NCBI RefSeq assembly: GCF_003023845.1
Contig: NZ_PYFT01000001.1
Coordinates: 1,798,001 to 1,862,000 of the forward strand
Direction of reading: 5' to 3'
From: Adhaeribacter arboris
GTDB taxonomy: Bacteria; Bacteroidota; Bacteroidia; Cytophagales; Hymenobacteraceae
Length of the DNA: 64,000 nt
Positions 51,804-59,267 of the stretch are shown here, one piece after another. The notes below the pieces were generated by a model. The model searched no databases, was not told the DNA's origin, and worked only from the letters and a program-made list of their open reading frames with translations. How positions within the stretch are numbered: the stretch's first letter is position 1; each line of letters starts with the position of its first letter. The translations under genes and the position numbers were made by a program.

Positions 51804-54677
51804 ATGAACCTACCCCGTTCGTTTATTTTAATTTTGCTTACTTTATTTCTTAATTCCCCCATAATAGCCAAGCCAAACCCTAAAGCTCTTAAGGTGAAAA
51901 AGGCGGCTAAATACGATCGGGATTATACCTTGCAAACCACCATTTTAGGTTATTACAGCCCCGAGGGAAAACGAAACCCGGTACTTCAGGCCAAAAAGGG
52001 AGAAACCGTGCGCATTAAAATTGTGAACGGCGAGCTAATGACCCACGATATTGCCTTGGAGAAAATTGGCGTTAAAAGTAAAGTACTCGTGGAAAAAGGC
52101 GATACGGCCAGTGTAGTTTTTAAAGCCACGCAAAGCGATACCTACTTCTGTACCATTCCGGGTCACCGGGCAGCCGGTATGGTAGGCAAATTTGAAGTGG
52201 TAGCCCAAATTGCCGCTACCGAGGAAACTATTGCGGGCATAATTCCTAAAAAAACCGGTAAAGCCTTAAACGTAAACTTTGAAAAAGGCAGCCTGCTTGA
52301 TTGGACCAGCGAAGGCGATGCGTTTACTAATCCGCTGGTATCTAGTGATCCTTCTCCCATGCACGAAAAAGACATGCCTATTAATAAATCAGGTAAGTAC
52401 TTTGTGAGCAGCGGCGGCACCAAAAACTATAAACGGACCGGTACTCTTACCTCGGTACCTTTTACCGTTACCCAACCTTTTGCTTCGTTTAAAGTTTCCG
52501 GCGGCGCTTTGCAAGATACCCGGGTAGAATTAGTACGGGCCGATAACAAAGAAGTATTTTTTCAGATTACCGGAAGTGGCCGGGCTACCTTGCAACCGGT
52601 GGTGGTGGATTTATCACCCGTCATGAACAAAGATATTTTTATTCGCTTGGTAGATAACGAAACCGGTATTTCTACCATTCCCTATATTAAAGACGATATT
52701 TGGGCCCATATTAACTTCGATGACTTTCAGTTTCACGCCACTCGTCCGAATTTTACTAATGAATTAAAGCAAAGCGATATTATTATTCTGCCGCCCTTGG
52801 ATCCGGTGACGCATTCCGGACTTTCCGGGATAGAAGCCGCCAAAGCTATGACCCTGGCGCCCGGTTTTTCCGTTAAATTAGCTGCCTCCGAGCCGGAGAT
52901 TATTCGCCCGATCAGTTTTACGATTGATGCCAAGGGAAGATTATGGGTAGCCGAAGCGCATACTTATCCGGTGCGGGCTCCCGAAGGCCAAGGCAAGGAC
53001 CGTATTTTGATTTTTGAAGATACCAACGGCGACGGAACGCTGGATAGCCGGAAAGTATTTACCGAAGGCTTAAACCTGATCAGCGCCATTGAAATAGGTA
53101 TGGGAGGTGTTTGGTTAGGTTCTGCTCCTCACCTTTTATTCATCCCGATTGATAAAACCGGTGATAAACCAGCTGGTCCGCCGCAAATTTTGTTAGATGG
53201 CTGGGGTTACGAAGATACGCACGAAATGCTGAACAACTTCCGGTGGGGGCCAGATGGCTGGTTGTACGGTACGCACGGGGTATTTACGAAATCGAACGTG
53301 GGCAAACCCGGAGCGCCGGATTCTGAGAGAACCAAGTTAAATGCCGGAGTATGGCGTTTTCACCCGACTACCAAGAAATTTGAATTATTTGCCGAAGGAA
53401 CCAGTAACCCCTGGGGAATTGATTGGAATGATTACGGCCATTCGTTTATCACCGTTTGCGTAATTCCGCACATGTTCCACGTTATTCAGGGAGCGCGTTA
53501 TCAGCGCCAGGCCGGTGAACACTTTAACAAATTTACCTACGACGATATTAAACAATCCGGCGACCACGTGCATTGGATTGGCGATCGCGGACCGCATGCG
53601 GGTAACTTTAGATCTAACGCCAAAGGGGGCGGCCACGCTCACGCCGGCGCTATGATTTATTTAGGCAGCGAAAACTGGCCAAAGGAATTGCGTAATCAAA
53701 TTTTCATGAATAACATTCACGGTAGCCGGATAAACATGGATTTACTGAACCCGAAAGGTTCCGGCTACCAGGTGGGACACGGGAAAGATTTCCTGGAAAC
53801 GAACGATACCTGGTCGCAGTGGTTAAACTTCCGGTACGATGCCAGCGGCTCGGTTTTCGCCATTGACTGGTACGACAAAAACCAATGCCACAGTTCCAAC
53901 CCCGATGTGCACCAAAAAACCATGGGTCGTATTTTTAAAATCAGCCATGAGTCGGATAAGTTCGTGCAGGTAGATTTAACCAAAGCTTCGGATATGGAAC
54001 TGGTTAACTACCAACTGTACCCGAATGAATGGTACGTACGCAATGCCCGGTTAATTTTGCAGGAACGCGGCCCGAATAAAAAAGTACACAAAGCCTTAAA
54101 GAAAATCCTGAACGAAAATCAAGATCCTACCCGTAAACTACGCGCCTTATGGGCCTTGCACGTAACCAAAGGTAGCAGCGAGAAAGAATTACTGGCTTTG
54201 TTGGACAACGATAACGAACACGTCAGAAGCTGGGCCATTCAGCTTTTAGCCGAAGACAAAAACTTATCGGAGGCGGCTTTAAAGCGCTTTGCCGAAATGG
54301 CGAAAAATGATAAATCAGCGGTGGTAAGGTTGTATCTAGCTTCGGCTATCCAAAGAACGACTCCCGAGAAAAGATGGGAAACTCTGGCGGCTTTGATGCA
54401 GCACGAAGAAGACAAAGAAGACCATAATTTGCCTTTAATGCTGTGGTACGCCTTTGAACCAACCGTACCAACCGACATGAACAAAGCCTTAGAAGTAGCC
54501 CAAAAAGCCAAAGTGCCGAATATTTTACCCTACACGGTAAAAAGAATCAGCGACATGAAATCGGCCGAGTCGTTAAAAACTTTACAAGGCTTCCAGCAAC
54601 GCCTCGACGCCAACGATCATTCTCATCAAAGTCATGAGTTACAAGCTTTGTTGAAAAAGGCACTTGAATCGAAGTAA
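51804..54677 (+). CDS. Secreted cupredoxin / membrane-bound-dehydrogenase / HEAT-repeat fusion protein
   Basis: 957 residues. Signal peptide (1-22), then a plastocyanin/azurin-like cupredoxin (about 38-135) with an apparent type 1 copper site: His in MTHDIAL and Cys, His, Met in FCTIPGHRAAGM. A beta-sandwich follows (about 150-320), then a PVC-type dehydrogenase propeller (about 345-720: MTLAPGFSVKLAASEPEIIR, RILIFEDTNGDGTLDS, WGPDGWLYGTHGVF, WGIDWNDYGHSFI, GDHVHWIGDRGPHAG), and C-terminal HEAT repeats (about 750-957). It probably oxidises a sugar or other alcohol in the periplasm, with electrons passing to the copper. Terminated by a hairpin just after the stop. Confidence 0.85.
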   Translation: MNLPRSFILILLTLFLNSPIIAKPNPKALKVKKAAKYDRDYTLQTTILGYYSPEGKRNPVLQAKKGETVRIKIVNGELMTHDIALEKIGVKSKVLVEKGDTASVVFKATQSDTYFCTIPGHRAAGMVGKFEVVAQIAATEETIAGIIPKKTGKALNVNFEKGSLLDWTSEGDAFTNPLVSSDPSPMHEKDMPINKSGKYFVSSGGTKNYKRTGTLTSVPFTVTQPFASFKVSGGALQDTRVELVRADNKEVFFQITGSGRATLQPVVVDLSPVMNKDIFIRLVDNETGISTIPYIKDDIWAHINFDDFQFHATRPNFTNELKQSDIIILPPLDPVTHSGLSGIEAAKAMTLAPGFSVKLAASEPEIIRPISFTIDAKGRLWVAEAHTYPVRAPEGQGKDRILIFEDTNGDGTLDSRKVFTEGLNLISAIEIGMGGVWLGSAPHLLFIPIDKTGDKPAGPPQILLDGWGYEDTHEMLNNFRWGPDGWLYGTHGVFTKSNVGKPGAPDSERTKLNAGVWRFHPTTKKFELFAEGTSNPWGIDWNDYGHSFITVCVIPHMFHVIQGARYQRQAGEHFNKFTYDDIKQSGDHVHWIGDRGPHAGNFRSNAKGGGHAHAGAMIYLGSENWPKELRNQIFMNNIHGSRINMDLLNPKGSGYQVGHGKDFLETNDTWSQWLNFRYDASGSVFAIDWYDKNQCHSSNPDVHQKTMGRIFKISHESDKFVQVDLTKASDMELVNYQLYPNEWYVRNARLILQERGPNKKVHKALKKILNENQDPTRKLRALWALHVTKGSSEKELLALLDNDNEHVRSWAIQLLAEDKNLSEAALKRFAEMAKNDKSAVVRLYLASAIQRTTPEKRWETLAALMQHEEDKEDHNLPLMLWYAFEPTVPTDMNKALEVAQKAKVPNILPYTVKRISDMKSAESLKTLQGFQQRLDANDHSHQSHELQALLKKALESK

Positions 54678-54696
54678 CTTTGATTAAATAAAATTA

Positions 54697-54730
54697 AAAA
54701 AGCCCTTGAATTAATGTTCAAAGGCTTTTT
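54697..54730 (+). terminator. Terminator of the cupredoxin-dehydrogenase gene
   Basis: AAAAAGCCCTTGAA (54697-54710) pairs with TTCAAAGGCTTTTT (54717-54730) with one mismatch, ending in a T-run. It overlaps the first codons of a longer frame upstream of the antitoxin, so that longer start is not used. Confidence 0.85.
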
Positions 54731-54881
54731 TAATTCTCAATTATTGAAATCCATCCATGAATGGAAACATAAACTATGGCTATTTAATACTAGGGCTATT
54801 GCTATCCAAGTATTGAATTACTTGATTTATCTGTTAAAAGAAATCTACGTATATTTAGTAAAAGTTTACAAAATCAAGTTT

Positions 54882-55103
54882 ATGCCCCCAAGTACTGCTG
54901 AAATAGAAAATATATTAAATCAAGTAAAGAAGCTAGATTATTTGGGTAGAATTAGTATTCTAGAAAAAATAATTTTACTTATTGAAAATGAAGCACATAA
55001 TAAAGAATTAGTAAAATTATCCTCTCTAAACGGGCTAGGTTCTGAAATCTGGAAAAACGTAGATATAGATAAATTTGTAGAAAATGAAAGACAATGGGAT
55101 TAA
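54882..55103 (+). CDS. Putative antitoxin of a PIN-type toxin-antitoxin pair
   Basis: 73 residues from ATG 54882 (MPPSTAEIENILNQVKKLDY), mostly helical and acidic: GRISILEKIILLIENEAHNK, LVKLSSLNGLGSEIWKN, ending DIDKFVENERQWD. The C-terminal GLGSEIWKNVDIDKFVENERQWD-type ending with a short DIDxFVExER[QK]WD tail is common in antitoxins paired with PIN toxins of Bacteroidota and Cyanobacteria. Its stop overlaps the toxin start by ten bases. The pair is AT-rich compared with its neighbours, consistent with transfer. A longer start at 54714 lies in a terminator and is rejected. Confidence 0.75.
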   Translation: MPPSTAEIENILNQVKKLDYLGRISILEKIILLIENEAHNKELVKLSSLNGLGSEIWKNVDIDKFVENERQWD

Positions 55104-55528
55104 GTACATTTGATTCCCCAAAAGTCTTTCTGGATACTGCTCCTTTGATCTATTTTATCGAAGGTAATACACCTTATCAGGAACAATTAAATAGCCTTTT
55201 TACTGCTGCCGACAACGGTGATTTTTCCTTTATTACTACCATTTGAACTCTCCTAGAAGTATTGGTTCAACCTATAAAGGTAAATCGCCTGGATTTAGTG
55301 GAGCAATATAAGTACCTTTTAAATAATGCATCTAACATGGAAGTAATAGAAATAAATACAACTATTGCCGTTAAAGCCGCAGAACTAAGAGCAAAATATA
55401 ACCTTAAAACGCCGGATACTATTCAAATGGCAACAGCATTAGAACCTAATGCAGCTTACTTTTTAACAAATGATATACGTTTAAAAACTGTTAAAGAAAT
55501 TACAACAATAACAGTTTCAGAAATTTAG
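55094..55528 (+). pseudogene. PIN-domain (VapC-like) toxin interrupted by an in-frame TGA
   Basis: One frame of 145 codons from ATG 55094 to TAG 55526-55528 encodes a full PIN domain except for TGA at 55244-55246 (codon 51). Before it: VFLDTAPLIYFIEGNTPYQ (metal Asp) and FSFITTI; after it: TLLEVLVQPIKVNRLDL (metal Glu), LKTPDTIQMATAL (Asp) and YFLTNDIRLKTV (Asp). Usual members have Ser or Thr at the TGA place (S-x-[IL]-T-L-x-E). So all four acidic residues are encoded, but a complete ribonuclease is not made unless the TGA is read through or is an error. It overlaps its antitoxin gene. Confidence 0.82.
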
Positions 55529-55582
55529 AATAATTAAACTAGAAAAATCTATTAACCCGTTAGAGCTTTTCTTGCTTATCCT

Positions 55583-56638
55583 TTATTTCACAGTTACCTG
55601 TTGTTGCTTTTCCACTTCTTTCTTTACCGTTGGCGATACTACTGTTCCCAGCAATTCTATCGCTCGTAAAACTTTGGCGTGAGGTAAGGTTCCTACGCTT
55701 ATATGCAGCAGAAAACGGGTATTGCCGAAAAGCTCGTAGTTAAATAAAATTTTATCAGTTACCTGTTGCGGGCTGCCCACGAGTAAAGAGCCTTCCGGCG
55801 ACCGCATCCATTCGTATTGTTGCCGGTTCATCGGCGACCAGCCCCGCTCCTGCCCGATCCGGCTCATCACCAAGGCATAAGGACCGTAGAATTCATCGGC
55901 GGCTTTTTTCGAATCGTCGGCGATATACCCGTGCGAATTAATACCCAGTTGAAACTTACTTTCCTCATGACCGGCTTTTTTATAGGTGGCTTTATACAAA
56001 TCGGTAAAAGGTACAAACCGCTCCGGCATACCGCCAATTATAGCCAAAGCCATCGGTAAACCGTAGTTGGCGGCCCGCACCACCGATTCCGGGGTACCGC
56101 CAATAGCCACCCAAATGGGCAATTCGGCTTGGTATGGCCGGGGATACACGCCACGGTTATCAATGGAAGGCCGGTGATGGCCTTGCCAGGTTATTTTTTC
56201 ACTTTTATTTAATTTTATCAGCAATTCTAATTTTTCGGAAAAAAGGGAATTATAATCTTTCAAATCGTTGCCAAACAGAGGAAACGATTCTATGAAAGAA
56301 CCCCGGCCGGCCATAATTTCGGCCCGTCCTTTTGATAGCAAATCGACGTGGGCAAAATCTTGAAAAACCCGCACTGGATCATCGGAACTTAACACTGTTA
56401 CCGCACTGGAAAGCTTAATGTGTTTGGTTTTTACCGCCGCGGCTCCTAAAACTACGGCCGGAGCCGATACTACAAAATCGGGCCGATGATGCTCCCCAAT
56501 GGCAAAAACATCCAGACCTACCTGGTCGGCTAGTTCTATTTCCTCTATCAGGTTGCTCATTCTTTCGTGCGGAGCTAAAAGTTTGCCGGTTGAGGGGTCG
56601 GGTGTATTTTCAACGAAGGTAGTGATGCCTATTTCCAT
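55583..56638 (-). CDS. LLM class flavin-dependent oxidoreductase
   Basis: 351 residues, luciferase-like TIM barrel. Recognisable blocks: [13 protein letters not shown] at the start, [64 protein letters not shown] and the later [20 protein letters not shown]. These oxidise or monooxygenate substrates with reduced FMN or F420; Bacteroidota members usually use FMN. The C-terminal Val/Gln/Lys tail is of low complexity. Monocistronic, divergent from the BNR-repeat lipoprotein; substrate unknown. Confidence 0.9.
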   Translation of the reverse strand: MEIGITTFVENTPDPSTGKLLAPHERMSNLIEEIELADQVGLDVFAIGEHHRPDFVVSAPAVVLGAAAVKTKHIKLSSAVTVLSSDDPVRVFQDFAHVDLLSKGRAEIMAGRGSFIESFPLFGNDLKDYNSLFSEKLELLIKLNKSEKITWQGHHRPSIDNRGVYPRPYQAELPIWVAIGGTPESVVRAANYGLPMALAIIGGMPERFVPFTDLYKATYKKAGHEESKFQLGINSHGYIADDSKKAADEFYGPYALVMSRIGQERGWSPMNRQQYEWMRSPEGSLLVGSPQQVTDKILFNYELFGNTRFLLHISVGTLPHAKVLRAIELLGTVVSPTVKKEVEKQQQVTVK

Positions 56639-56901
56639 TATAATATATGTAGCTACATTGTTTACCTATAAATAAAGCAAAACAAGTTATAAGAACGAAT
56701 GTTTCAGATAGATGGCTTAAAATTTAGCTTTCGTTTGACTCCATTTCTTCGTACTTCAAAAACAAATTGTAATCCGGTAAATTAATTTTACTACCCGGAG
56801 TGCATGTAGGCGCTATTCAACGCTTCGGAATCCACCGAAACATGCAACCTTTTATTTCCAGAAGGAATCATTATGACAAAAGACCTATAGAACTAAAAAC
56901 A

Positions 56902-57969
56902 ATGAAAAATCTGCGCTTTAAACTTTTATATTATTTACCGTTCTTCCTTCTTCTCCTCTCTTGTACCGATTCCGAAATCGAAAATCCAGCTAAAAAATCC
57001 ATTACTTTTAAACCCATCGGCCTGTCCAACCGAATTGTATATGAACTGACGGTGCAGGATAATAAGCTATATGCCGCTACGGATAATGGTGTATTTGTAA
57101 AATCACTTTCCGCTTCCTCGAACTGGCAGGAATTGGGCTTACAAGGCCAAATGGTTAAAACAATTTTGTTTATTCCGGACGGTACTTGCCTGGTATCCGT
57201 TTCTAATCCAGCTAAAGAGGAGCACCAATTGTACAAAGCAGAAAATAACACCTTTAACTTTCAACAGGTAAATACAAATTTTGGGGGTACAGAACCCGAG
57301 CCCATCAATAATATGGCTTTTAACCCAGCCACGAACGAAATATTAGGCGTGGGTTATAATGTAGTAGCTAAATCTACGGATAAAGGCACCACTTGGACTC
57401 CCATTTACGGTGACTGGCATTACCTGGCCTCGGGCTTGGATTTTGTTCAGCTCAACCAAAAGAATGGAGATATTTGGGCTGGGGGCCAAAACGGTATTGA
57501 AGGATTTAACCTGGTTCAATTTTCGAAAGCAAGTAACACTTGGCAAAACTGGACTAATTTAATTGAGTCGCCGAGTACGGCGAAAGACATAGCTTTTGAT
57601 AAAAATAACGCCAAACGGTTAATCATTGGCGGCGAAGACGGTATTATTAAAACCGAAGATAACGGTACCACCTGGACCACCATCAAGCATGAACCGCACT
57701 CCGCCCGCTTTTATTTTGGGGTGGATTTTGACCTGGATAACAGCAATAAAATTTACGCGGCCAGTTGGCTGAAGAACTTCAGCGATCCGCAGCCTTTACT
57801 ATTGTACATTTCAGAAAATGCCGGAACAACCTGGAAGGAATACAAATACAAGGATGATTCTCTTTTTGGCGGTGTTTGGGACATGGTGCAGGTAAAAGAA
57901 GGCGAAAAAACCAAATTGTACTTAGGTCTTTATAAAGGCGGTGTTTTTGAAGTAACTATTGATTCATAA
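56902..57969 (+). CDS. BNR-repeat (sortilin/Vps10-like) beta-propeller lipoprotein
   Basis: 355 residues from ATG 56902; an upstream ATG at 56800 would add 34 unlikely residues before the signal. The lipoprotein signal is LLYYLPFFLLLLSC (lipobox LLSC). The mature part has repeating propeller blades with BNR-like boxes: STDKGTTWTPIYGD, TEDNGTTWTTIKHEP, SENAGTTWKEYKY. Such propellers are common in secreted Bacteroidota proteins that bind or sense cell-wall or surface ligands; no catalytic residues can be assigned. Monocistronic; a repeat-bearing spacer follows. Confidence 0.85.
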   Translation: MKNLRFKLLYYLPFFLLLLSCTDSEIENPAKKSITFKPIGLSNRIVYELTVQDNKLYAATDNGVFVKSLSASSNWQELGLQGQMVKTILFIPDGTCLVSVSNPAKEEHQLYKAENNTFNFQQVNTNFGGTEPEPINNMAFNPATNEILGVGYNVVAKSTDKGTTWTPIYGDWHYLASGLDFVQLNQKNGDIWAGGQNGIEGFNLVQFSKASNTWQNWTNLIESPSTAKDIAFDKNNAKRLIIGGEDGIIKTEDNGTTWTTIKHEPHSARFYFGVDFDLDNSNKIYAASWLKNFSDPQPLLLYISENAGTTWKEYKYKDDSLFGGVWDMVQVKEGEKTKLYLGLYKGGVFEVTIDS

Positions 57970-58001
57970 TTCTTTGGTTTTTTAAATGATAAGTCCCTCT
58001 T

Positions 58002-58026
58002 TATGGCGCGGATTTATTTCGGTGCC
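58002..58026 (-). repeat. Short repeat, copy 2 (inverted, diverged)
   Basis: The minus strand reads GGCACCGAAATAAATCCGCGCC plus AT, matching the CACGGAAGTAAATCCGCGCCAT core of copy 3 at about 21 of 24 bases. Confidence 0.6.
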
Positions 58027-58184
58027 TTTTTAACCCACTGCTCGACTTAGCCAACCTGTACTTTCCCATTAGCGTCAATATAATTAGGGTAAAAAGGATA
58101 AATTTTAATAAATTCAAAAAATAGAAATCTTGCTGTACCAGAATGTAACCTGATAGTTTGGTTAATTAAAAAATTGAAAGTGCA

Positions 58185-58220
58185 AAAGTCACGGAAGTAA
58201 ATCCGCGCCATCGTGACTTT
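58185..58220 (+). repeat. Short repeat, copy 3, with a perfect 9-bp hairpin
   Basis: AAAGTCACG (58185-58193) pairs with CGTGACTTT (58212-58220) around the core GAAGTAAATCCGCGCCAT. The same core occurs in copy 1 (50421) and, inverted, in copy 2 (58002). Confidence 0.65.
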
Positions 58221-58334
58221 ATGAATAAAAAATATTTTTTTATTTGTACTCCTACTTGCTTGTTTTCTGCAAATTATTTTGCCTTTTAGCTGGGTATTTC
58301 CGTTTTTACCAAGGTTACAAACAATCAGAAAAGC

Positions 58335-59249
58335 ATGCTGGATATTGTAATTGAAGCCCGTAAAGCGGCTATTGGTCCGGGAATGAACGTTCGCCGGATT
58401 CTTCCTTTCCGGTTGCGGCGGATGGTGGGTCCTTTTATTTTTATGGATCATGCTGGGCCAATAGAAATGCCTCCCTCTTTAGTACCTTCAATGGATGTGT
58501 TGCCGCATCCGCATATTGGTTTATCCACGGTTAGCTACTTATTTGGCGGCCAAGTTACCCATCGCGATAGTTTGGGTGTCCAGCAGGTAATTCGTCCGGG
58601 CGAAGTAAACTGGATGACGGCCGGCAGCGGTATTGCACATTCGGAACGCTTTGAAGATCCGGCGGCCTTAGCTGGGGGCCAGTTAGAAATGATTCAGACC
58701 TGGGTAGCACTTCCCGAAAAAGACGAAGAATCAGCACCAACTTTCGATAATTACCAACCCGGGCAATTACCCATTTTTACGGATTCCGGCGTATGGATGC
58801 GGTTAATTGCCGGCGATGCCTTTGGTTTAAAGAACCATGTAAAAACCCATTCGCCTTTGTTTTACCTGCACGTCGTATTGCAACCCGGAGCCCGGTTCGG
58901 TTTGCCCCGGGAACACACCGAACGGGGAATTTATGTAGCCAAAGGAAGCATAGAACTTTCTAGCCGCACTTATTCGGTGGGTCAAATGCTGGTTTTTTCT
59001 AAAGGAGTGGACCCGGTGATTGTAGCCAAAGAACCTGCTACTCTCCTATTTTTAGGAGGCGAACCCTTAGGCGAACGTTTTATCTGGTGGAATTTTGTTT
59101 CGTCGCGGAAAGAACGCATCGAGCAAGCCAAAGCTGACTGGAAGGAAGGCCGAATACTTTTACCTCCTACTGATAATCTAGAGTTTATTCCACTGCCGGA
59201 AGATAAATCCAGGCCGGCCGGCAGCCCCGCGCCCGAAGCCCTTTCCTGA
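58335..59249 (+). CDS. Pirin family protein
   Basis: 304 residues, bicupin. The N-terminal cupin carries VRRILPFRLRRMVGPFIFMD, DVLPHPHIGLSTVSYLFGG and VNWMTAGSGIAHSERF, which supply the two His plus Glu/His metal ligands (HPHIGL, HSER); the C-terminal cupin (about 170-290) ends FIWWNFVSSRKERIEQAKAD. Pirins are iron-binding cytoplasmic proteins, some of which act as quercetinases or redox regulators; the role here cannot be read. Convergent with the 727-residue lipoprotein gene, 18-base gap. Confidence 0.93.
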   Translation: MLDIVIEARKAAIGPGMNVRRILPFRLRRMVGPFIFMDHAGPIEMPPSLVPSMDVLPHPHIGLSTVSYLFGGQVTHRDSLGVQQVIRPGEVNWMTAGSGIAHSERFEDPAALAGGQLEMIQTWVALPEKDEESAPTFDNYQPGQLPIFTDSGVWMRLIAGDAFGLKNHVKTHSPLFYLHVVLQPGARFGLPREHTERGIYVAKGSIELSSRTYSVGQMLVFSKGVDPVIVAKEPATLLFLGGEPLGERFIWWNFVSSRKERIEQAKADWKEGRILLPPTDNLEFIPLPEDKSRPAGSPAPEALS

Positions 59250-59267
59250 TAAATACAGGGTATATTT

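Larger units (their letters stand above)
57970..58334. other. Spacer with two inverted copies of a short repeat
   Basis: No gene is supported. Repeat copies lie at 58002-58026 and, inverted, 58185-58220, ~160 bases apart. The rest is AT-rich. The copy at 58185 folds into a perfect 9-bp hairpin and may end transcription from the left. Confidence 0.55.

Noticed and set aside
54714-54881. Longer start for the antitoxin frame
   Set aside because: The start lies inside a clear terminator hairpin and adds residues that do not fit small antitoxins.
58047-58451. Minus-strand frame of 134 codons over the pirin start, ending in YPNYIDANGKVQVG
   Set aside because: The tail looks protein-like, perhaps a decayed fragment, but most of the frame overlaps the pirin gene and the inverted repeats and has no family.
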